In this document: piece by piece, positions 43,994 through 53,434 of the stretch
Layout of the letters: each line of letters opens with the position of its first letter
How positions within the stretch are numbered: position 1 is the stretch's first letter
NCBI RefSeq assembly: GCF_000974425.1
Contig: NZ_CP010429.1
Coordinates: 3,782,001 to 3,846,000 of the forward strand
DNA from: Spirosoma radiotolerans
GTDB taxonomy: Bacteria; Bacteroidota; Bacteroidia; Cytophagales; Spirosomataceae
Length of the DNA stretch: 64,000 nt
Direction of reading: 5' to 3'
Made by a program: the position numbers and the translations under genes
Notes under the pieces: generated by a model
Told to the model about the DNA's origin: nothing
Databases searched by the model: none
The model's input: only the letters and a program-made list of their open reading frames with translations

Positions 43994-44791
43994 CTAGTGC
44001 CAGTCTTTTTGCAGAATCCCGTCGAGTTGAGTATAGGGAACCGTAACCTGAATCGGACCAACGGCATAGGCAGCAATTTCATAGGGGTTGTAGTAGAAGA
44101 CCATGCCTCTGGGGCTCATCCCTACATTGGCCGGGAGAAAAAAACGACCGTCGCGCAGAAAGTACCCCCGCTCTTCAAGATTATTTTGAGGCATTACCTG
44201 CTGTTGCTCCCGAAACGCTTTTTCTACTAAATCCAGTAGGGCCGTCGTGTCCGACACCATATCGGTGAGTGTAAGCATTTGGCCTGTTTTTCGGTCGAAG
44301 TTATAAAAAGACAGGTTGGAGTTCGGATGTGCACCACCCGTATAGGCCATAGTTTCGTATTTGACCGTTACAGCTTTAGGACCAACGTGAACGGTATCGG
44401 CGGTTGTTTTCACCTCCCAGCAACCACCCAAACTACCCATATCTTTACGGACAACTTCGTAATCAGTGGCAAACAGCGATGCGGCTTTGGCCAGGTCTGT
44501 TTTTGCATCGGGATGTTCGGCTACGGTGGCACTATCGAGCCAGCCCACGATACTGTTTGCGGCCAATCGGCGCAGGCTATCGTTTATTTTGCGGGAGCCT
44601 TCTGTATCATCTTTGAGCAACACAAACGCGACAGAAACATCTACGCCAGCGTTTTTAGCCGTATCGCAACGGTTCGAACCCGTAAATATGTACTGTTTTT
44701 TCTCAAGAACTGGTGGCGTTGAATTTGTCGAATGGCAAGCCGTAACAATATAAAATAAGCCGCAAAATAATAGGGCTAAAGTGTGCTTCAT
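43994..44791 (-). CDS. lipoprotein with DUF4163/DUF3298 (RsiV-like) domain
   Basis: A 265-residue protein with a lipoprotein signal (lipobox-like VTAC at about 16-19). The body fits the DUF4163-DUF3298 pair: VSVAFVLL, NDSLRRLAANSIVGWL, then YETMAYTGGAHPNSNLSFYNFDRKTGQMLTLTDM and a final GPIQVTVPYTQLDGIL. The same domains occur in the extracytoplasmic part of anti-sigma factor RsiV, which binds lysozyme; here there is no anti-sigma part, so a periplasmic binding role is possible but unproven. Confidence 0.88.
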   Translation of the reverse strand: MKHTLALLFCGLFYIVTACHSTNSTPPVLEKKQYIFTGSNRCDTAKNAGVDVSVAFVLLKDDTEGSRKINDSLRRLAANSIVGWLDSATVAEHPDAKTDLAKAASLFATDYEVVRKDMGSLGGCWEVKTTADTVHVGPKAVTVKYETMAYTGGAHPNSNLSFYNFDRKTGQMLTLTDMVSDTTALLDLVEKAFREQQQVMPQNNLEERGYFLRDGRFFLPANVGMSPRGMVFYYNPYEIAAYAVGPIQVTVPYTQLDGILQKDWH

Positions 44792-44859
44792 GAGGACGTT
44801 GTCGTAATAGCAGCACTTGGTTGTCAGGATAGAATCTCCGACATACCAAGCGCCCTATA

Positions 44860-45597
44860 CTACAAACTTAACAAATCTTTAAACCGTATGGCTTGTCGAC
44901 GGCTAATTTCAATTTTGTCTCCTCCTCTCAGGGTAACCAGCAAACCGCCACTAAACCAGGGTTCGATCTTTTCAATCCACTGCAAATTGATAATATGTTT
45001 GCGGTTGGCCCGGAAAAAGGTGGCGGGATTGAGCCGATCTTCCAGGGCATTCAATGACTTAAGCACCAAGGGCTTCTGGTCATCGAAATAGAGCCGGACG
45101 TAGTTTCCCATCGATTCGAAGAGCCGCACCTTGCCTAGTTTAACGAACCAGCATTTTTCGCCGTCTTTCACGAAGACCTGATCATTTTCGCCCAATATTT
45201 TCGTGGACGTACCAACTGACGTTGTGTGAGCCGACTCCTGATTGTGCTGCTCTTCTTCAACCCGATGAATAGCCTCCGACAGGCGAGCCAGTTCGACGGG
45301 TTTAAGCAGGTAATCGAGCGCATTGAATTCAAAAGCTTTGATGGCGTATTCATCAAAAGCCGTTGTAAAAATCACTTCCGGTGTCTTTCCTTCAATAGAC
45401 TGTAGCAGTTCGAAACCATTTTTGCCCGGCATTTGAATATCCAGAAACAGCAGGTCCGGCTCCAATTCTTCAATCATCGGAAGAGCTTCGTCGGCGTTAG
45501 CCGCTTCGCCAATAATTTGAATCTTCGGGAAGTTTTCCAGCAACCGACGCAGCTCGTTACGAGCCAGACGTTCGTCGTCAATAATCAGGGTTTTCAT
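44860..45597 (-). CDS. LytTR-family response regulator
   Basis: A 245-residue response regulator from ATG 45597 (MKTLIIDDE); an ATG 16 codons upstream would overlap the kinase gene's stop region and is less likely. The receiver has D7/D8, phospho-acceptor D53 in LLFLDIQMPG, a Thr in FTTAF and K in LKPV. The C-terminal LytTR DNA-binding domain shows DQVFVKDGEKCWFVKLGKVRLFESMGNYVRLY and FFRANRKHIINLQWI. It follows the LytS-type kinase directly, as a two-component pair. Confidence 0.94.
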   Translation of the reverse strand: MKTLIIDDERLARNELRRLLENFPKIQIIGEAANADEALPMIEELEPDLLFLDIQMPGKNGFELLQSIEGKTPEVIFTTAFDEYAIKAFEFNALDYLLKPVELARLSEAIHRVEEEQHNQESAHTTSVGTSTKILGENDQVFVKDGEKCWFVKLGKVRLFESMGNYVRLYFDDQKPLVLKSLNALEDRLNPATFFRANRKHIINLQWIEKIEPWFSGGLLVTLRGGDKIEISRRQAIRFKDLLSL

Positions 45598-45644
45598 TAT
45601 AGGGGTTGAATGATGAATAATCGGTTCCGCATGAATGAGCACCA

Positions 45645-46742
45645 CTAATTTATGGCTCGTCCTTCATGGCTCTTTACTTTTTCACGCCTAAACATCCCTT
45701 CTGATTGAGCAGGAATGGTTATTTCGGCACAAACAACAGGGTTCCCGTTGAGGGTATCGTCTTCCTGGAAAATATGGAATTGGGCATCGGGGCCGTAAAG
45801 CAGTTCGAGTCGCTGCGAGGTGTTAGCCAGGCCAAAGCCGCCAGAGGCTTTTTTATCGCCCAGAACACCCGTATTCCGAATAATAATGTGAAGTTTGTCG
45901 GCAACCAGACTGGATTTTACCTCAATAAACCCGCCCCCTATCGCCGTTGATACGCCATGTTTGATGGCATTTTCGACCAGCGTTTGCAGCATCATTGGCG
46001 GAACCTGCCAGTAAAGTGTACGCCCATCGAGTTCAATAGACGACTCCAGGCGCTCCTCATAGCGTACTTTTTCGAGGGCCAGGTAATCCTCTACGGTTTT
46101 TATTTCTTCGCGAAGTTCAACCGTTTTACGCCGATCGGCCAGCAGCGAGTTGCGTAACAGATTAGAGAGCTGGGTAATACTCTGCTGAGCTTTTGCCGGG
46201 TTTTCGTAAACCAGCGCCCGGATGCTATTCAGGGCGTTAAAAACAAAGTGCGGATTTAATTGCGACCGCAACACTTTAGCTTCTGTTTCCCGAATGCTTG
46301 TTTTCAGCAGTATCTTTTCAATTTCGGCATTCCGGTTTTCCTCCACATAATGATAGGCCGTATAACTCAACACCCAGGCGAGCATGGTTTTGCCCCAGGT
46401 CATGATATAGCCAAATAAGGGCCAGGGCTCATCCATTAAGTGCTGCGGAACGATGAGCCGATCCATGGGCAAATTGACCATTGTCATGATCAGGGCTAGT
46501 ACAAAAACGGATAGCAACACCCTGGGAGCCAGTTGGAAGAACGGCAGTCGCACCCAGTTCCAACGCCGAATCATGAGCCGATAGAGGTGCGTAAGGGTGA
46601 TTCCCAGAAAAATATTGGCAATGGCCAGGTACAGTTCATCGGCCTGAAAACCATCTTCAAGCAAATACGCCAGATACTCCACCAAAATGAGGAGTGACCA
46701 GCCGAACAGCTGACAAAACCAATATATTCTTTGCTTCGACAT
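45645..46742 (-). CDS. LytS/YehU-type sensor histidine kinase
   Basis: A 365-residue membrane histidine kinase with four membrane segments (about 10-30, 37-55, 72-95, 112-135), no large sensor domain, then the His_kinase domain with LRSQLNPHFVFNALNSIRALV (phospho-His in NPHF) and a HATPase_c with TLVENAIKHG and GGFGLANTSQRL. This is the 5TM-like/short form paired with LytTR regulators throughout Bacteroidota. The response regulator gene follows after 47 bp. Signal unknown. Confidence 0.93.
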   Translation of the reverse strand: MSKQRIYWFCQLFGWSLLILVEYLAYLLEDGFQADELYLAIANIFLGITLTHLYRLMIRRWNWVRLPFFQLAPRVLLSVFVLALIMTMVNLPMDRLIVPQHLMDEPWPLFGYIMTWGKTMLAWVLSYTAYHYVEENRNAEIEKILLKTSIRETEAKVLRSQLNPHFVFNALNSIRALVYENPAKAQQSITQLSNLLRNSLLADRRKTVELREEIKTVEDYLALEKVRYEERLESSIELDGRTLYWQVPPMMLQTLVENAIKHGVSTAIGGGFIEVKSSLVADKLHIIIRNTGVLGDKKASGGFGLANTSQRLELLYGPDAQFHIFQEDDTLNGNPVVCAEITIPAQSEGMFRREKVKSHEGRAIN

Positions 46743-46936
46743 ACCTTTCTGTTAGGCCCGCTACTCGTCAATCCACGAATATAAATCGGTTAACTCCGGC
46801 AAGTAAGTTATACTACACCAGTGGAAAAAATGCGGGAAGGCCGGGTCAGTAAGCGGAAGAAAAAATGAAGCGATGTTTACACCCTGCGGGGAAGCCTTAT
46901 AGATTCCCTTCCTCCCTTTTTTTGGTTTTCTCCGAT

Positions 46937-47599
46937 CTACGACGCCATGGCCAGCGATAACAGATGGGCCGTATCGTTTGCCAGCTCAATGGTAAAGGCA
47001 GCCGTGTCGTAGTTGTACTGTAGTTTGTACAGGCAGAGGTTGCTATGCTCGAACTGATCCATCAAAGAAAGCGGCTGATTGGTGATCCAGCACAGCAGAA
47101 TACGCATGGCCCGGCCGTGCATAGCCACTAACACGGTTTCTTCGTCGGGATGCGCAAGAATGGTGGCAACAGCCTCTTTTTGACGGGCGACCACCTGATC
47201 CGGGCTTTCCCCGCCGTCGGTCGTTTTGGCCGAGTTTCCTGCGGCCCACGATTCGATCAGATCACGGTAGTACTCATTTTCCAGATTGCCCGGTGCTTTG
47301 CCTTCCATAACGCCCCAGCTGATCTCATTCAGTCCGGTTAGTTTTTCGAAAGGCAGCCCAAGTTCAATGAAAGGTTCGGCGGTCTGGTACGTTCGCTTGA
47401 GGCCTGAAATGTAAATCTTGCTGAACGGCACATGCTGGTAGGCCTGAAAAAAAGCCTGAGCCTGTGCTCTTCCCATTTCGTTGAGGTCTGAATCGACGCC
47501 ACTGCCCTGTACGACTCCCCGCCGGTTATAGTCGGTTTCGCCGTGGCGAATCAGATAAATTGTTTTCTGTATCAATCCTATTGCCTTGCCTATTGGCAA
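46937..47599 (-). CDS. histidine phosphatase family protein
   Basis: A 220-residue phosphoglycerate-mutase-like histidine phosphatase. Catalytic RHGETDYN with the phospho-His, the substrate Arg in SGLKRTYQTAEP, the Glu in EISWGVMEGK and the second His in VAMHGRAMR. Cytoplasmic. The start is uncertain: the frame opens with TTG codons only (47599 and 47575), with no ATG near. Could be a sugar-phosphate or cofactor phosphatase; exact substrate cannot be read from the sequence. Confidence 0.92.
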   Translation of the reverse strand: MPIGKAIGLIQKTIYLIRHGETDYNRRGVVQGSGVDSDLNEMGRAQAQAFFQAYQHVPFSKIYISGLKRTYQTAEPFIELGLPFEKLTGLNEISWGVMEGKAPGNLENEYYRDLIESWAAGNSAKTTDGGESPDQVVARQKEAVATILAHPDEETVLVAMHGRAMRILLCWITNQPLSLMDQFEHSNLCLYKLQYNYDTAAFTIELANDTAHLLSLAMAS

Positions 47600-47706
47600 A
47601 TTTTTCCAAATTTGAGTACAAAATTACATAAAACACTGCATTTATCTGTTTCAGATACTAGGTTTCGCAGTAAACATTGCCCCAAAATTCACTTAACATT
47701 CATCTT

Positions 47707-48123
47707 ATGAAAGCTGGCTTCGACCTGACTACCCTTAGCTTTATGGACATGGATTCGATTGCAAAGCATCTCGGCATCGAATTCGTTGAAGCGGGCGAAG
47801 GGTATCTAATTGCCCGGATGCCCGTCGACAAACGCACGCATCAACCCTTTGGCATTCTGCACGGAGGAGCTTCGGTGGTGCTGGCCGAAACGCTGGGTAG
47901 CGTGGCCTCCTGGATGCTCCTGGACGACCCCGCCAAACAGCGGGCCGTGGGTCTGGAAATCAATGCCAACCACATTCGATCCGTACGCGACGGCTGGGTA
48001 TATGGCCGCTGTACGCCTATTCATACCGGGCGCACGACCCACGTGTGGGACATCCGCATAACCGACGAGCAAGGCAAACTGGTGTGCGTGAGTCGGCTCA
48101 CGGTTGCCGTTGTGGTGAGTTAG
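47707..48123 (+). CDS. hotdog-fold thioesterase (PaaI/MenI type)
   Basis: A 138-residue hotdog thioesterase from ATG 47707; a TTG ten codons upstream is weaker. Family signature: KHLGIEFVEAGEGYLIARMPVDKRTHQPFGILHGGASVVLAETLGSVAS, with the HGG and catalytic Glu/Asp region, then GLEINANHIRSVRDGWVYG. It hydrolyses acyl-CoAs, probably of the aromatic or DHNA-CoA type, but the substrate is inference. Divergent from the histidine phosphatase gene. Confidence 0.93.
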   Translation: MKAGFDLTTLSFMDMDSIAKHLGIEFVEAGEGYLIARMPVDKRTHQPFGILHGGASVVLAETLGSVASWMLLDDPAKQRAVGLEINANHIRSVRDGWVYGRCTPIHTGRTTHVWDIRITDEQGKLVCVSRLTVAVVVS

Positions 48124-48168
48124 TAAGAGCATATATTCCTGAGTTTCCGTCAAGATGGCATTTATCGA

Positions 48169-49206
48169 ATGAGCGATCAGCACTGTACGATTTTCAGGGT
48201 AAAACCTATAAATACCTTTTTCCGTTGGTTCCTTTTCCTGCTCCTGTTGGTGACAACGGTGATCGGCCCTACCCTTTTAATGCTAGAAACGCCGTATTAC
48301 CCTAACTGGAGTACGCTTTTGATCTTCTTTCTGCTTGGGGGTTTTGTGGTATTGATGTGGTTTGTGCATTCCATGTGGCAAACGACCGCCATACACATGC
48401 TCAATGACGGAACCTTCAGCGTCAAAAAAGCGGAACAGACGCCTACACAACATGCGTACACGTCCATTCTGGCGTATAATGAGCGGCCCAGTGCATCCAG
48501 GACTGGAACGTTTATGGAGTTGACGATTTACCTGACCGATAACTGGTTTGTGATTCGCTCCAATGAATTTCGCGACTACGCATACCTGAAGGAGACCTTC
48601 ACTCAGTATGGACAGGCCATTGCCTTCAAAACAGTATTGACAAAAGCGGAGAAGATTCGGCTCCGCTGGTTAATCATCGCTCAAAGTATGCTCATTTTGG
48701 TGAACATCGCTTTCGGTTATCTGGCACATAACGCCGTTGAAAAAACCCCCGCTCCGCTTGCTTCCCTTACGGACGTAGTGGTTCGGGTAAAGGAAAACAG
48801 AAACAAAAGCAGGCTAACGGGCGTAACACTCACCTTACGCGGCTTTCCCGGCTATTCGTTTTACGTTGCCCGTCATACTTTCGACAATCGGCTGGATACG
48901 CTTCGTTATGCTATTCGGCCTAACCAACCCATTACATTGCTCCTTCGGCAAAGTGATTTGCAAAAAAAACTGGTTAAAACCGAGCCCCTTACGTTTGGCG
49001 ATAAGTACGATCATTACAGTGAAATTTCCATTTTTGGGGTTGAACAGGGTGATTTCGTACGTATCCTGGCCCCTAATCTGACCGATGTTCAGGAGCCAAC
49101 GCACACCAACCCAATCCAGCGTACATGCTTACTCGGCTTTTTACTGCTTTTATGCTGGGTCGGTTGGATTACCGTAGATCGTCAGCCAGTTATCGGAGCA
49201 GATTGA
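48169..49206 (+). CDS. hypothetical membrane protein
   Basis: A 345-residue protein with membrane segments at about 17-38, 46-67, 166-186 and 318-335. Between the second and third lies a PH-like beta segment (LTIYLTDNWFVIRSNEF), and residues 195-310 form a soluble beta-rich domain (VTLTLRGFPGYSFYVARHTFDNRL). No family recognised. The layout is like an integral membrane protein with one cytoplasmic and one external sensor or binding domain. Stands between a thioesterase and malic enzyme, with no obvious functional link. Confidence 0.75.
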   Translation: MSDQHCTIFRVKPINTFFRWFLFLLLLVTTVIGPTLLMLETPYYPNWSTLLIFFLLGGFVVLMWFVHSMWQTTAIHMLNDGTFSVKKAEQTPTQHAYTSILAYNERPSASRTGTFMELTIYLTDNWFVIRSNEFRDYAYLKETFTQYGQAIAFKTVLTKAEKIRLRWLIIAQSMLILVNIAFGYLAHNAVEKTPAPLASLTDVVVRVKENRNKSRLTGVTLTLRGFPGYSFYVARHTFDNRLDTLRYAIRPNQPITLLLRQSDLQKKLVKTEPLTFGDKYDHYSEISIFGVEQGDFVRILAPNLTDVQEPTHTNPIQRTCLLGFLLLLCWVGWITVDRQPVIGAD

Positions 49207-49231
49207 TTCGCCACCCGGCTGACTTTTTCCG

Positions 49232-49239
49232 TACCTTCG
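49232..49239 (+). promoter_or_regulatory. candidate -7 element of malic enzyme gene
   Basis: TACCTTCG, one mismatch from TAnnTTTG, lies 39 bp upstream of the ATG at 49279 and supports that start over the upstream TTG. Confidence 0.4.
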
Positions 49240-49278
49240 CGCTCCCAACCGTTGAGCAAAAAACTCATCAACATTCGT

Positions 49279-51546
49279 ATGAATCAGAAAATCCGGCGCG
49301 AAGATGCCCTTGATTACCATTCTAAAGGGCGTCCGGGTAAACTTGAAGTCATTCCGACAAAAGAATACAACACCCAACGCGACCTTTCCTTAGCCTACTC
49401 ACCGGGCGTGGCCGAGCCCTGCCTGGCCATTGAAGCCAACCCCGACGATGCCTTTAAATATACCGCTAAAGGAAATCTTGTTGCGGTGATCAGCAATGGT
49501 ACGGCTGTGCTGGGCCTGGGCGATATAGGACCAGCAGCCAGCAAACCCGTTATGGAAGGCAAAGGCCTACTGTTTAAAATTTATGCCGATATCGACGTCT
49601 TCGATATCGAGCTGAATACCAAGAATATCGATGAGTTTGTCCGCACGGTCAAGATCATGGAACCCACCTTTGGTGGTGTCAATCTGGAAGATATCAAAGC
49701 CCCGGAATGCTTCGAAATAGAGGAACGGCTCAAGCGCGACATGAACATTCCGGTCATGCACGACGACCAGCACGGTACAGCCATTGTGAGTGGAGCGGCC
49801 TTACTCAACGCTCTCGAACTAGTCCATAAACCCATCAATACGGCCAAATTTGTGATTCTGGGCGCTGGCGCTGCGGCTATTTCATGCGCTCGCCAGTATA
49901 TCGCTCTCGGGGCCAAACATGAGAACATCGTGATGTTCGATGTAAACGGACCACTCCGCACGGATCGCACCGACCTGAGCGCCTTGATGCGCCCGTTTGC
50001 GACCACTCGTGACATCCAGTCGCTGGCCGATGCCTTTGCCGGAGCCGATGTGTTTATCGGTTTATCGAAAGGCGGCATAGTGAACCAGGAATTGATTCGC
50101 TCGATGGCACCCAATGCCATTGTGTTTGCCATGGCTAACCCAACCCCCGAAATTGGATATGACGAAGCTATGGCCGCCCGCCCGGACATCATTATGGCAA
50201 CCGGCCGGTCCGATTACCCCAACCAGGTGAATAATGTGCTGGGGTTCCCCTATATTTTCCGGGGTGCGCTGGATGTGCGGGCTACTGAAATCAACGAAGC
50301 CATGAAGCTGGCGGCTACGTATGCGCTGGCAGATCTGGCCAAAAAGCCCGTACCCGATCTGGTTAATCTGGCGTATGGCGAATCCAACATGATTTTTGGG
50401 CGCACCTATATTCTGCCCAAACCCGTAGACCCACGTCTGCTGTCAACGGTGGCCCCGGCCGTGGCCAAAGCGGCCATTGACTCGGGCGTAGCCCGGTTGC
50501 CCATCACCGATTGGGATGCCTACGAACAACAGCTTGCCCGGCGGCTGGGGCAGGACAACCAGATTTCCAGGGTTATCCTAACCAAAGCCAAAGCGAATCC
50601 CAAACGGGTAGTCTTTGCCGATGCAGAGAACCTGAAAGTATTAAAAGCCGCTCAACAGGTTCGGGATGAAGGTATTGCGACCCCAATCCTGCTGGGCGAA
50701 CGCGCAACAATCGAGCAGCTTATCAAGGAAAACAGCCTTGATCTAGGCCAGATTCCTATTTTTGACCCGAGAGCACCCGAGCAATCCGGCCTGATCGATC
50801 GGTTTACCGACGTGTATTTTGATAAGCGCAAACGCAAGGGCGTCAACGCGACCGAAGCCCGTAAAATGATGTATTACCGCAACTATTTTGGAGCGATGAT
50901 GGTCGAAACGGGCGAAGCCGATGCACTGATTTCGGGCCTGACCCGAAGCTACCCCGATACCATTCGGCCCGCGTTGCAGATTATCGGGAAAGAGCCGGGC
51001 GTGAAAAAAGTGGCCGGTATGTACATTCTGCTCACCAAACGCGGGCCCCTGTTCTTCTCCGACACAACGGTAAATTTTAACCCAACGGCCGAAGAAATCG
51101 TCGAGATCACCGAATTGACCGCCCGCACGGTTGAGCGGTTCAACATCAAGCCACGGATAGCCCTGGTTACCTACTCCAACTTTGGTAGCGCCAAGGGGGA
51201 AGATGCGGAGAAGATGAACAAAGCGGTCGAGATTCTGCAACAAAAACACCCCGATCTGATTGTCGACGGTGAAATTCAGGCGCACTTGGCCTTTAATACC
51301 GAATTACTTCAGCAGAATCACCCGTTCAGCAAGCTGGTCGGTGAAGGCGCTAATACGCTCATTTTCCCTAATTTATCGGCGGCAAACATCGCCTATAATT
51401 TAATGAGCGAAGCGGCTGGTTTCGACGCCATAGGCCCCATTCTACTCGGCATTCGGAAGCCGGTATATGTGTTGCAGTTGGGGTCGTCGGAACGCGAAAT
51501 TGTCAATATGGTCGCCATCGCCGTCGTCGAAGCGCAAGGAAAATAA
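49279..51546 (+). CDS. maeB: NADP-dependent malic enzyme with C-terminal phosphotransacetylase-like domain
   Basis: A 755-residue two-domain protein from ATG 49279 (MNQKIRRED). Residues 1 to about 420 are malic enzyme: [30 protein letters not shown] and the NAD(P)-binding [12 protein letters not shown]. Residues about 430-755 are a PTA-like domain ([37 protein letters not shown]) that is usually catalytically silent and regulatory in MaeB. It decarboxylates malate to pyruvate and makes NADPH. Length matches the MaeB class. Confidence 0.96.
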   Translation: MNQKIRREDALDYHSKGRPGKLEVIPTKEYNTQRDLSLAYSPGVAEPCLAIEANPDDAFKYTAKGNLVAVISNGTAVLGLGDIGPAASKPVMEGKGLLFKIYADIDVFDIELNTKNIDEFVRTVKIMEPTFGGVNLEDIKAPECFEIEERLKRDMNIPVMHDDQHGTAIVSGAALLNALELVHKPINTAKFVILGAGAAAISCARQYIALGAKHENIVMFDVNGPLRTDRTDLSALMRPFATTRDIQSLADAFAGADVFIGLSKGGIVNQELIRSMAPNAIVFAMANPTPEIGYDEAMAARPDIIMATGRSDYPNQVNNVLGFPYIFRGALDVRATEINEAMKLAATYALADLAKKPVPDLVNLAYGESNMIFGRTYILPKPVDPRLLSTVAPAVAKAAIDSGVARLPITDWDAYEQQLARRLGQDNQISRVILTKAKANPKRVVFADAENLKVLKAAQQVRDEGIATPILLGERATIEQLIKENSLDLGQIPIFDPRAPEQSGLIDRFTDVYFDKRKRKGVNATEARKMMYYRNYFGAMMVETGEADALISGLTRSYPDTIRPALQIIGKEPGVKKVAGMYILLTKRGPLFFSDTTVNFNPTAEEIVEITELTARTVERFNIKPRIALVTYSNFGSAKGEDAEKMNKAVEILQQKHPDLIVDGEIQAHLAFNTELLQQNHPFSKLVGEGANTLIFPNLSAANIAYNLMSEAAGFDAIGPILLGIRKPVYVLQLGSSEREIVNMVAIAVVEAQGK

Positions 51547-51549
51547 ATA

Positions 51550-51638
51550 CAGTTTACAGTTTGTGGTTTACGGTTAGCTGACACATACATAGCTTGGCCA
51601 GTCCACTGGCGCGTCAGCCAACCATAAACCGTAAACTG
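51550..51638. repeat. heptamer-based imperfect inverted repeat between maeB and trpS
   Basis: The left arm (51550-51582) is built of 7-base units close to ACAGTTT (ACAGTTT, ACAGTTT, GTGGTTT, ACGGTTA). Bases 51557-51582 pair with 51613-51638 over 26 positions with 22 matches, and the tip GCCAGT-CC-ACTGGC (51597-51610) forms a perfect small stem. The whole can make a long cruciform or RNA hairpin. It may be a mobile-like intergenic repeat and/or the maeB terminator. Confidence 0.65.
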
Positions 51639-51655
51639 AATACTACATATAAACT

Positions 51656-52633
51656 ATGGCACGAATCTTAACCGGTATTCAAAGCAGCGGCCGGCCGCAT
51701 TTAGGCAACATTCTGGGCGCAATTAAACCAGCTATCGACTTATCAAAACACCCTGATAATGAGTCATTTCTGTTCATAGCAGATCTTCATTCACTGACCA
51801 CGATCAAAGATGGCCCCACCCGGCGGGAGTTTACGCGGGCCGTAGCGGCAACCTGGCTGGCGTTTGGGTTAGACACAGAAAAAAATACGTTCTGGCGGCA
51901 GTCAAGAGTACCCGAACATACAGAATTGGCCTGGCACTTGAGTTGCTTCACGCCCATGCCGATGCTGAACAATGCGACGTCGTTCAAGGAGAAATCAGAT
52001 CGGTCCAGCGGTCCGGTCAACACAGGTTTGTTTGTGTATCCTGTTTTGCAGGCGGCCGATATTCTTCTGTACGACGCCGAGATTATTCCGGTTGGAAAAG
52101 ACCAGCGTCAGCACATTGAAATGACTCGCGATATTGCCAGCATTTTCAACCGGCAATATGAGAGTGAAGTGTTTGTACTACCCGACGCCCAAATCGACGA
52201 TCGCCTGATGACGATTCCGGGCATCGATGGGGCGAAAATGAGCAAGTCCTACAACAACTACATTGACATTTTTCTGCCCGAAAACGAGTTATGGAAAGTA
52301 GTCAAAAAGATCAAGTCGGATTCGACCCCGCTTGAGGAGCCCAAGAACCCGGCTACAGATATCACGTTTCAGTTGTATTCACTATTGGCTTCGGATGGGC
52401 AGATTGCCGAGATGCGCGGTTTATATGAAGGGGGCAATTATGGCTACGGAACGGCTAAAAAAGCGTTTTATGAACTTATTCTGGAACGATTTGCCACCGA
52501 GCGCGAACGCTTCACCTATTACATGAACAACAATGATGCGCTGGAAGCTGAACTTAAGGCCGGTGAAGAGAAAGCGCGTGCCGTTGCGAGCAAAACAATT
52601 GCGCGTGTTCGGGAGAAGCTGGGCTTTAATTAA
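51656..52633 (+). CDS. trpS: tryptophanyl-tRNA synthetase
   Basis: A 325-residue class I tryptophan-tRNA ligase. HIGH-type motif in SSGRPHLGNILG, specificity region FTPMPMLNNATSFKEKSDR, YPVLQAADILLYDAEIIPVGKDQRQHIE and the KMSKS loop GAKMSKSYNN. Length is normal. Transcribed in the same direction as maeB, but a hairpin-rich repeat separates them. Confidence 0.97.
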   Translation: MARILTGIQSSGRPHLGNILGAIKPAIDLSKHPDNESFLFIADLHSLTTIKDGPTRREFTRAVAATWLAFGLDTEKNTFWRQSRVPEHTELAWHLSCFTPMPMLNNATSFKEKSDRSSGPVNTGLFVYPVLQAADILLYDAEIIPVGKDQRQHIEMTRDIASIFNRQYESEVFVLPDAQIDDRLMTIPGIDGAKMSKSYNNYIDIFLPENELWKVVKKIKSDSTPLEEPKNPATDITFQLYSLLASDGQIAEMRGLYEGGNYGYGTAKKAFYELILERFATERERFTYYMNNNDALEAELKAGEEKARAVASKTIARVREKLGFN

Positions 52634-52745
52634 TTCGACAAAGAAATATTACCGTTAACTCAGTTCGTTCCAGAAAAAAGTATGTATGCGTTTATTTTTC
52701 AGGTAGTTAGCTAACTTTAGCCTGAATCCTAACACGCACCATACA

Positions 52746-52979
52746 ATGTACAACTTTTCCTCTAACCCTAATCCGGACCCTGTTCCGTTAAATCATCGTG
52801 AACGCCATTTTGTACAACTCGCTTGCTCAGAGCTAACCTACGTCCAAATCGCTGACAAAATGTGTGTCAGTCCCCGCACTGTCGACGGCTATCGGGAGGC
52901 CTTGTTTGAACGCCTACAGGTCAAAAGCCGGGTTGGACTGGCTATGTGGGCCGTACGAGCGGGGGTTGTGTCTTTGTAA
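52746..52979 (+). CDS. stand-alone LuxR-type helix-turn-helix protein
   Basis: A 77-residue protein made almost only of a LuxR/GerE HTH: LNHRERHFVQLACSELTYVQIADKMCVSPRTVDGYREALFERLQVKSRVGLAMWAVRAGVV. No receiver domain. It could bind DNA as a dimer on its own or act through a partner. Its codon use and ribosome-binding context look normal, so it is not a truncated response regulator fragment as far as can be seen. Confidence 0.85.
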   Translation: MYNFSSNPNPDPVPLNHRERHFVQLACSELTYVQIADKMCVSPRTVDGYREALFERLQVKSRVGLAMWAVRAGVVSL

Positions 52980-52987
52980 TCAAACGT

Positions 52988-53025
52988 TTTTTGATTCATC
53001 GGGTTAAAACCCGGTGAATCAAAAA
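52988..53025. terminator. symmetric bidirectional terminator
   Basis: TTTTTGATTCATCGGGTT (52988-53005) pairs with AACCCGGTGAATCAAAAA (53008-53025): 18 bp with one T-G pair, a 2-nt tip and T/A tracts on both sides. It separates the convergent LuxR-type gene and the gene at 53037 and should terminate in both directions. Confidence 0.85.
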
Positions 53026-53036
53026 CCAAAACCTAC

Positions 53037-53423
53037 TCAGGCAAATAGGGATGCAGACTCACCAGCAGCCTTGAAAATTGCCTCCGGATTTCCAGTTAGT
53101 ATGGCACCGGCTAACTGAACAGCGCTGCCTGCAATTTTTAGTACCCGATCTACTTTTTGCAGTTCGTTGATGTTGTCTTTCATAGTCGTTGTCACCTCAC
53201 CAATCCGGGTCAGAACAGGCTCCAGGTCAGCCAACGAAATAGACATAGCCATCGCCGTGAACGCCGTTGATGAATCGAGCAATGCCCGCTCAAATTCTTC
53301 TATCTTTTTGCGTTTCGCCGGTGTCAGCGCATCAAACTTGTCAAAGCGATATTCTCCCAGTTTCTGCGCCAGATCGAAATAAGACCGCGCTAGTATACGA
53401 GCCTGATCAGCCGTTAGTTCCAT
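53037..53423 (-). CDS. hypothetical helical protein
   Basis: A 128-residue helical protein of no recognised family. Helices include ARILARSYFDLAQKLGEYRF and EEFERALLDSSTAFTAMAMSISLADLEPVLTRIGEVTTTMKDNI; the C-terminus is a hydrophobic small-residue stretch (AGSAVQLAGAILTGNPEAIFKAAGE) that could associate with a membrane. Follows the lipoprotein-like gene by 11 bp, so they form a two-gene operon and probably act together. Confidence 0.7.
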   Translation of the reverse strand: MELTADQARILARSYFDLAQKLGEYRFDKFDALTPAKRKKIEEFERALLDSSTAFTAMAMSISLADLEPVLTRIGEVTTTMKDNINELQKVDRVLKIAGSAVQLAGAILTGNPEAIFKAAGESASLFA

Positions 53424-53434
53424 AAGGGTATCGC

